From the NCBI RefSeq assembly GCF_018130825.1, contig NZ_JAFCJS010000013.1:112092-176091 (forward strand): DNA of 64,000 nt, read 5' to 3'. The stretch is from Bradyrhizobium liaoningense. GTDB lineage: Bacteria; Pseudomonadota; Alphaproteobacteria; Rhizobiales; Xanthobacteraceae. The notes under the pieces were generated by a model that saw nothing but the letters and a program-made list of their open reading frames with translations, searched no databases and was not told the origin of the DNA. Every line of letters begins with the position of its first letter. The stretch's first letter is position 1. Positions 58,772-64,000 of this stretch are shown in pieces. Both the position numbers and the translations under genes were made by a program.

Positions 58772-58796
58772 AACGCGCGCGATGCTCGCGGGTTCC
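58772..58796 (-). promoter_or_regulatory. EcfG general-stress promoter
   Basis: On the minus strand GGAAC (58796-58792), 16 bases, CGTT (58775-58772): an exact match to the alphaproteobacterial EcfG consensus GGAAC-N16/17-CGTT. The start of the two-helix membrane protein gene is 27 bases downstream. Confidence 0.75.
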
Positions 58797-58885
58797 ATTC
58801 GCATGAAGGAATTGTCATCCGCCGCTTCATCCAGCGTTCATGCCGGGCTTGCGAGGATGAAGGCCATCAACATGGGACACTCGAC

Positions 58886-59107
58886 ATGGGTAAGGTCGTC
58901 TATCTCTATCGCTCGCTGGCCTATCGGAATGCGGCCGCGGACATGTTGCGCAAAGCGCGCAAGCTGCCGCACGGTGCGGAGCGAAGCGCCGCGCGTCGCT
59001 ACGCGATGGCGCTGCGCGATCTCGCACAAACGGAAGCCTGGCTCGAAGGGCGCGTCCCCGACGAACCTCGCTCGATCCTGCGCACGAAAGTCGCCGCGTC
59101 CGGCTAG
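58886..59107 (+). CDS. Small hypothetical protein
   Basis: A 73-residue, basic helical protein: MGKVVYLYRSLAYRNAAADMLRKARKLPHG, then AERSAARRYAMALRDLAQTEAWLEG. No signal peptide. ATG 58886 is used; the frame upstream to 58715 overlaps other genes. Its TAG stop shares the CTAG with the stop of the convergent HWE kinase gene, so the two ends overlap by four bases. Family not recognised. Confidence 0.6.
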   Translation: MGKVVYLYRSLAYRNAAADMLRKARKLPHGAERSAARRYAMALRDLAQTEAWLEGRVPDEPRSILRTKVAASG

Positions 59108-60594
59108 CCCGACGCGCGCTGCAACTCGGGGGAAGTGTCGGCGTCGAACTTGCCCTGCGTTGCCGAGGCAGGGGTCTTGCGGGTCAGCGGCACGTCCAGG
59201 CGGCACAACAGGCCCTCGGCCCGCCAATCGAATTGCGCCCGTCCGCCGAGCTGGGACTCGACGCTCGCAAGCAGGCTCCGCGTACCGAAACCGCGAGACT
59301 TCGGCGTCCTCACGAGCGGGCCGCCGGATTCCTCCCAGGTCAGGGTGAGATGGTCTTCCTCGAGCTGCCAGCCAATCAGGAGCCGGCCCGATCGCGTCGA
59401 GAGCGCGCCATACTTGGCGGAGTTGGTGAATAGCTCATGCAGCGCCAGCGCCAGCGTCTGGGCGGTTGCCGGCAGCAACTGAACCTCCGGGCCTGCGAGC
59501 TTGATCTGGTCGCCGAGTGAATAAGGTGCAAGCTCCTCGTCGATCAGCTTGGAAAGCTCGGCGCCCTGCCAGCTCGACAGCGAAAGGATCGTGTGCACGC
59601 GCGCCAGCGCATTGATGCGCCCCTCGACGGCGTTGACATAGGCCTTGACCTCGTCGGCACGGGTGAGGCGCACGATCGATTGCGCCAGCGCCAGCGCATT
59701 CTTGGCGCGATGATCGACTTCCCGCGCCAGCAGGTTTTGCCGCTCCTCGGCACGCTTGCGTTCGGTGATGTCCACGGTGACGCCGCTCACGCGCACCACG
59801 CGGCCGGCCTGGTCCACGGTCGCGGCCGCCGTGCCGACGCACCAGCGCACCTCACCGTCGGGCCGGCTGACGCGAAACTCCCCTTCATAGGCGCGCGCCC
59901 CGCTATTGAACGCGGCAATCGCCTGGCCGAACCGGTCGACGTCATCGGGGTGCAGCAGCGCCTGGATGTTCGCCGAGGTGACGTTGAAGGTCTCCGGCGT
60001 CACGCCGAAGATGCGGTACTGGCCTTCGTCCCACATCCAGTCGCCGTTGATCCAGTCCCAGTCCCAGGACCCCATCTTGCCGGCGGCAATCGCCATGCTG
60101 CGACGCTGCTCGCTCTCGCGCAGCTTGGCGGTGGAGTTCTCCAGTTCCGCCGTGCGGGCGCGGACACGGTCCTCGAGTTCCTGATTCAGCCGTTCGAGCT
60201 CGCGGGTCTTGCGATAGAGCTCGGAAAACACCTTGATCTTGGCGCGCAGCACCTCCGGCACCACGGGCACCGGCACGTAGTCGACCGCGCCCATCTCGTA
60301 GCCGCGCAACCGGTCGATGTCGCTCACTTGAATGGCCGAGATGAAGATCATCGCGGTCTTCTGGAAGCGCGGATGTTCCCGGATCATCGCCGCCAGCTCG
60401 AAGCCGTCGAGCTCGGGCATGCAGACGTCGACCAGGATCACCGCGATCTCGGTCTTGAGCAGCACCTCCAGCGCCTCGCGCCCCGACGAGGCGATCACGA
60501 GATTCTCGCCGAGATCCTTCAAGATCACCTCATAGGCGAGCAGCTTGGCCGGCTGGTCGTCGACGAGGAGGATATTGACCTTTTCGTGGTCCAT
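59104..60594 (-). CDS. Receiver-PAS-HWE histidine kinase
   Basis: A 496-residue cytoplasmic protein. The receiver (1-122) has acidic Asp12-Asp13 and phospho-acceptor Asp56 (LVDVCMPELDG), but at the usual Lys position has Val109 (DYVPVPVVPE). A coiled coil (127-165) leads to a PAS domain (about 165-285, MGSWDWDWINGDWMW) and an HWE kinase core with H box REVDHRAKNALALAQ (His295), N box HELFTNSAKYGALS and WEES. HWE kinases often feed the PhyR/EcfG stress pathway. It lies 13 bases downstream of the large hybrid kinase, so they are likely co-transcribed. Confidence 0.92.
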   Translation of the reverse strand: MDHEKVNILLVDDQPAKLLAYEVILKDLGENLVIASSGREALEVLLKTEIAVILVDVCMPELDGFELAAMIREHPRFQKTAMIFISAIQVSDIDRLRGYEMGAVDYVPVPVVPEVLRAKIKVFSELYRKTRELERLNQELEDRVRARTAELENSTAKLRESEQRRSMAIAAGKMGSWDWDWINGDWMWDEGQYRIFGVTPETFNVTSANIQALLHPDDVDRFGQAIAAFNSGARAYEGEFRVSRPDGEVRWCVGTAAATVDQAGRVVRVSGVTVDITERKRAEERQNLLAREVDHRAKNALALAQSIVRLTRADEVKAYVNAVEGRINALARVHTILSLSSWQGAELSKLIDEELAPYSLGDQIKLAGPEVQLLPATAQTLALALHELFTNSAKYGALSTRSGRLLIGWQLEEDHLTLTWEESGGPLVRTPKSRGFGTRSLLASVESQLGGRAQFDWRAEGLLCRLDVPLTRKTPASATQGKFDADTSPELQRASG

Positions 60595-60607
60595 TCGCGG
60601 ATCCAGC

Positions 60608-63600
60608 TCAGCGGTGCAGCCACATGCGGATCGCAAGCAGCAATTGATCGGTGTTGACGGGTTTGGCGAGGTAGTCGGAGGCGCCGGCTTCCAGACATTT
60701 CTCGCGATCGCCTTTCATCGCCTTTGCGGTCAGCGCGATGATCGGAAGGCGGGCGAAGGCCGGGTTCTCGCGGATCACCCCGATGGTCTGATAGCCATCC
60801 ATCTGCGGCATCATGATGTCCATCAGCACGATGGCGATTTCCGGATTGGATTCGACCAGCGTCACGGCTTCGCTGCCGGTGGTCGCCGTCAGCACCTTCA
60901 TGCCGCGCCGTTCCAACACGCTCGATAGCGCAAAGATGTTCCGAGCGTCGTCGTCGACGAGCAGGGCGGTCTTGCCGATCAGGTCCTCGTCGGAACTGTT
61001 CAGCTTCTCCAGCATGCGCTGCTTCTCGACCGGAAGTTCCGTGATCACGCGGTGCAGGAACAGCGCGGTCTCGTCGAGCAGCCGTTCCGGCGATTCCACA
61101 CCCTTGACCACGATGCTGCGCGCCATGGTGTGCAGCTCGGCATCCTCCTCCGCCGAAAGCTCGCGGCCGGTGAAGACCACCACCGGAACGTTCGAGAGCG
61201 CCTCGTCATTGCGGATCTGGTCCAGCACCTCGAAGCCGCTCATATCGGGCAGGCGGAGGTCGAGGACCACGCAATCGCACGGCGCTTCGCGCAGCATCGA
61301 GAGTGCTCCGGCGCCGGTGTCGGTTGCCACGATCTCGATGTCATCGTGATGCAGCAGCTCGCGGATCGAGAGCTGCTCGGCCTCGTTGTCCTCGACGATC
61401 AGGAGCCGCTTGCGCCTGGGACGCGCATATTCCTTGATCTGCGTCAGCGCCGCCGCGACGCCTTCGGTCGTGGTCGGCTTGTTGACGAAGGAGAAGGCGC
61501 CGCGCGCCAGCGCATGCTGGCGGTCCTCGTCCAGCGTGATGATCTGCACGGGGATGTGGCGGGTCAGCGGATTGTGCTTGAGCTGGCTCAGCACCGTCCA
61601 GCCGAGCATGTCGGGCAGAAACACGTCGAGCGAGACCGCGCGCGGCTGGTACTGCTTGGCAAGCTCGAGCGCCTCCGCGCCGCGCGCGGCGACCAGCACC
61701 TTGAAGCCCTTGTCGCGTGCGAGATCGACCAGCACCCGCGCATAATGCGGATCGTCCTCGACGATCAAGAGGATGCTGTCGCCGGGCTCGAGGTTGAGAC
61801 GGTCGTCGGGCAGCTGCTCGATGACGCGCTGCTGCTCCGGCGCGGCCGGCTGCAGCGCCGGCGGCTGGCTGTATTGCTGCGGCGCCGGAGCGGCACGCGG
61901 CGCCAGCGTCGGTCCGGAATATTTCAGCGGCAGATAGAGCGTGAAGGTCGAGCCCTTGCCCGGCGCGCTGCGCAGATGGATTTCGCCGCCGAGCAGGCTC
62001 GCGAGCTCGCGGCTGATGGCAAGGCCAAGACCGGTGCCGCCATATTTGCGGCTGGTGCCGGCGTCGGCCTGCTGGAACGCCTCGAAGATCAGCTTCTGCT
62101 TCTCCAGGGGAATGCCGATGCCGGTATCGGACACCTCGAACGCGATCACGGCCGGCGCGGAGTTCAGCACCGGGTGATCCGTTCCCCAGCCGCCGAGGGC
62201 GGCCTCGACCTTCAGGCGCACTTCGCCTTCGGCGGTGAACTTGAAGGCGTTGGAGAGCAGATTCTTCAGAACCTGCTGCAGGCGCTTGGAGTCGGTGACG
62301 ATGCTGCGCGCGAGGTTCGGATCGACGTCGATCTTGAACGAGAGGCCGCGGTTCTCCGCCTCGTGCCGGAACGGCCGCCCGACGGTCTCGAGCAGGTTGG
62401 CGGTCAGGATCTCCTCGGCATCCACCGTCACCGTGCCGGACTCGATCTTGGAGAGATCGAGGATGTCGCTGATGAGGTTGAGCAGGTCGGTGCCGGCGCC
62501 GTGGATGGTGCGGGCGAACTCGACCTGCTTTGCCGTGAGGTTGCCGTCCGGATTGTCGGTGAGCTGCTGTCCCAGGATCAGGATCGAGTTCAGCGGCGTG
62601 CGCAGCTCGTGGCTCATATTGGCAAGGAATTCGGACTTGTACTTCGAGGTCAGCGCGAGCTCGGTCGCCTTTTCCTCGAGCGCGCGACGGGCCTGCTCGA
62701 TTTCCTGGTTCTTGCGCTCGACCTCGACGTTGCGCTCCGCGAGCTGCTGCGCCTTCTGTTCGAGCTGGTCGTTGGTCTGCTGCAATTCGCGCTGCTGGGT
62801 CTGAAGCTCGCCGGCGAGCTGCTGCGACTGCTTGAGCAGGCCTTCGGTCTGCATCGTCGCCTCGATCGAGTTGAGCACGATGCCGATGGAGTCGGTGAGC
62901 TGCTCCAGGAACGTCATTTGCGAGGTCGTGAAGGACGCGAGCGAGGCGAGTTCGATCACCGCCTTGACCTGGCCTTCGAACAGAACCGGCAGCACGACGA
63001 GGTTCTTCGGGGCGACCCGGAACAGCGCGGAATTGATCGGCACCACGTCCGTCGGAATGTCCGCGACGACCCGCGGGCGCCTGTCGAGCGCGCATTGGCC
63101 GATCAGGCCCTCGCCGAATTGCAGCACGCGCTGGTAGGGATAGATGCCGTCGCCGGCGTAGGAGGCGAGCAGCAGGAGCTGCGGATTGTCCTCGCTCTCG
63201 ATCTGGTAGATCACGCCGGTGTGGGCGTTCACCAGCGGCGACAGCTCGGTGAGCAGCAGCCGGCCGACGGTGGCGAGGTCGCGCTGGCCCTGCAGCATGT
63301 TGGTGAATTTCGCGAGGTTGGTCTTCAGCCAGTCCTGCTCGGTGTTCACGTCCGTCGTCAGACGGAGGTTCGTGATCATCGTGTTGATGTTGTCCTTCAA
63401 CTCCGCGACTTCGCCGCGGGCATCGACCTGGATCGACCGCGTCAGGTCGCCCTTGGTCACGGCGGTCGCGACCTCCGCGATCGCGCGGACCTGCGAGGTG
63501 AGGTTGGCCGCCAGAAGATTGACGTTGCCGGTGAGGTCCTTCCAGGTACCGGCCGCGCCGGGCACGTCGGCCTGGCCACCGAGGCGGCCTTCGACGCCGA

Positions 63601-64000
63601 CTTCGCGCGCCACCGACGTCACCTGATCGGCGAAGGTTGCGAGCGTCTCGGTCATGTTGTTGATGGTGTCGGCGAGCGCGGCGACCTCGCCCTTCGATTT
63701 CACGGTGAGGTTCTGCTTGAGATCGCCGTTGGCGACCGCGGTCACCACCTTGACGATGCCGCGGACCTGCTCGGTCAGATTCGCCGCCATGAAGTTGACG
63801 GTGTCGGTGAGATCCTTCCAGGTGCCGGCCACACCGGGCACCTGGGCCTGGCCGCCGAGCTCGCCCTCGGTGCCGACCTCGCGGGCGACGCGCGTGACTT
63901 CGCCGGCGAAGGCGTTGAGCTGATCCACCATGGTGTTGATGGTGTTCTTCAGCTCGAGGATTTCGCCCTTCACGTCCACGGTGATCTTGCGGGACAAGTC
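60608..64000 (-). CDS. Hybrid histidine kinase with HAMP array and three receivers (5' end outside window)
   Basis: 1129 residues are visible and the frame runs off the right edge, so the start is missing. In order: repeated HAMP-like units with GTWKDLT and NxMxxxL motifs (three or more, about 46-92 residues each), a GAF domain (TNMLQGQRDLATVGRLLLTEL start), a long Gln/Glu coiled coil, HisKA with SHELRTPLNS, HATPase with NLLSNAFKF and GGTGLGLAIS, and three receivers (LDVFLPD, LDLRLPD and MDIMMPQMDG as phospho-acceptor sites). Poly-HAMP kinases of this sort sense osmotic or other stress (group III type in fungi). Downstream on the same strand is the HWE kinase gene, a likely partner. Confidence 0.93.
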   Translation of the reverse strand, partial: DLSRKITVDVKGEILELKNTINTMVDQLNAFAGEVTRVAREVGTEGELGGQAQVPGVAGTWKDLTDTVNFMAANLTEQVRGIVKVVTAVANGDLKQNLTVKSKGEVAALADTINNMTETLATFADQVTSVAREVGVEGRLGGQADVPGAAGTWKDLTGNVNLLAANLTSQVRAIAEVATAVTKGDLTRSIQVDARGEVAELKDNINTMITNLRLTTDVNTEQDWLKTNLAKFTNMLQGQRDLATVGRLLLTELSPLVNAHTGVIYQIESEDNPQLLLLASYAGDGIYPYQRVLQFGEGLIGQCALDRRPRVVADIPTDVVPINSALFRVAPKNLVVLPVLFEGQVKAVIELASLASFTTSQMTFLEQLTDSIGIVLNSIEATMQTEGLLKQSQQLAGELQTQQRELQQTNDQLEQKAQQLAERNVEVERKNQEIEQARRALEEKATELALTSKYKSEFLANMSHELRTPLNSILILGQQLTDNPDGNLTAKQVEFARTIHGAGTDLLNLISDILDLSKIESGTVTVDAEEILTANLLETVGRPFRHEAENRGLSFKIDVDPNLARSIVTDSKRLQQVLKNLLSNAFKFTAEGEVRLKVEAALGGWGTDHPVLNSAPAVIAFEVSDTGIGIPLEKQKLIFEAFQQADAGTSRKYGGTGLGLAISRELASLLGGEIHLRSAPGKGSTFTLYLPLKYSGPTLAPRAAPAPQQYSQPPALQPAAPEQQRVIEQLPDDRLNLEPGDSILLIVEDDPHYARVLVDLARDKGFKVLVAARGAEALELAKQYQPRAVSLDVFLPDMLGWTVLSQLKHNPLTRHIPVQIITLDEDRQHALARGAFSFVNKPTTTEGVAAALTQIKEYARPRRKRLLIVEDNEAEQLSIRELLHHDDIEIVATDTGAGALSMLREAPCDCVVLDLRLPDMSGFEVLDQIRNDEALSNVPVVVFTGRELSAEEDAELHTMARSIVVKGVESPERLLDETALFLHRVITELPVEKQRMLEKLNSSDEDLIGKTALLVDDDARNIFALSSVLERRGMKVLTATTGSEAVTLVESNPEIAIVLMDIMMPQMDGYQTIGVIRENPAFARLPIIALTAKAMKGDREKCLEAGASDYLAKPVNTDQLLLAIRMWLHR

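Noticed and set aside
63420..64000. A tandem DNA repeat with a period of about 276 bases
   Set aside because: It is explained by the repeated HAMP domains of the hybrid kinase gene, so it is coding, not a separate repeat element.
63995..64000. Gene start of the hybrid kinase at the right edge
   Set aside because: The codon is an internal TTG in a HAMP repeat and the frame is open to the edge; the true start lies outside.

Overview
The window looks like chromosome from a Bradyrhizobium-type alphaproteobacterium. The DNA is GC-rich, a red-type Calvin cluster has the order cbbR-FPTALSXE, HWE-family and hybrid kinases are present, one EcfG-like stress promoter matches GGAAC-N16-CGTT exactly, and several short palindromic intergenic repeats occur, two of them in two copies each. 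No phage, insertion sequence, integron or CRISPR array was seen, and no gap without a gene exceeds 300 bases. Calls rest on reading motifs by eye; no database search was possible.

Layout. 1-3.2 kb: end of an MFS transporter, an AcuI-like reductase and small proteins. 3.4-11.2 kb: four consecutive chemoreceptor genes. 11.3-17.8 kb (minus): a DUF2339 membrane protein, a Nudix-fold NAD regulator with a tyrosine phosphatase, then ygfZ-tag-HD hydrolase with 4-bp overlaps. 17.9-22.2 kb: dihydroorotase-like protein, sulfurtransferase, and an ECF sigma factor followed by DUF4142 and cupredoxin genes; two matching promoter-like motifs precede these. 22.4-31.2 kb: housekeeping genes (SRAP, Nudix hydrolases, CoA-transferase with a GrdB-like partner, tsaC operon) and tRNA-Pro(CGG).

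31.5-36.3 kb: a DctB/DctD-type two-component system, two tandem palindromes, a consensus sigma-54 promoter and a KgtP-like transporter form what reads as a complete 2-oxoglutarate sensing and uptake circuit. 36.3-41.4 kb: small proteins, an N-carbamoyl-D-amino-acid hydrolase, and a TetR/MFS pair sharing one operator sequence. 41.4-51.3 kb: cbbR and the divergent cbbFPTALSXE operon for CO2 fixation. 51.5-56.3 kb: a PAS-GGDEF-EAL protein, a small paralogue of a protein on the other side of the cbb cluster, a universal stress protein with a FixK-type box, and a DegP protease. 56.6-59.1 kb: a run of small, partly stress-promoter-linked proteins. 59.1-64 kb (minus): a receiver-PAS-HWE kinase downstream of a very large HAMP-array hybrid kinase that runs off the right edge.

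The most promising items are the ECF sigma unit with its paired promoter motif, the sigma-54/2-oxoglutarate locus, the TetR operator pair, the EcfG-like promoters in the small-protein cluster, and the small paralogous family flanking the cbb operon.
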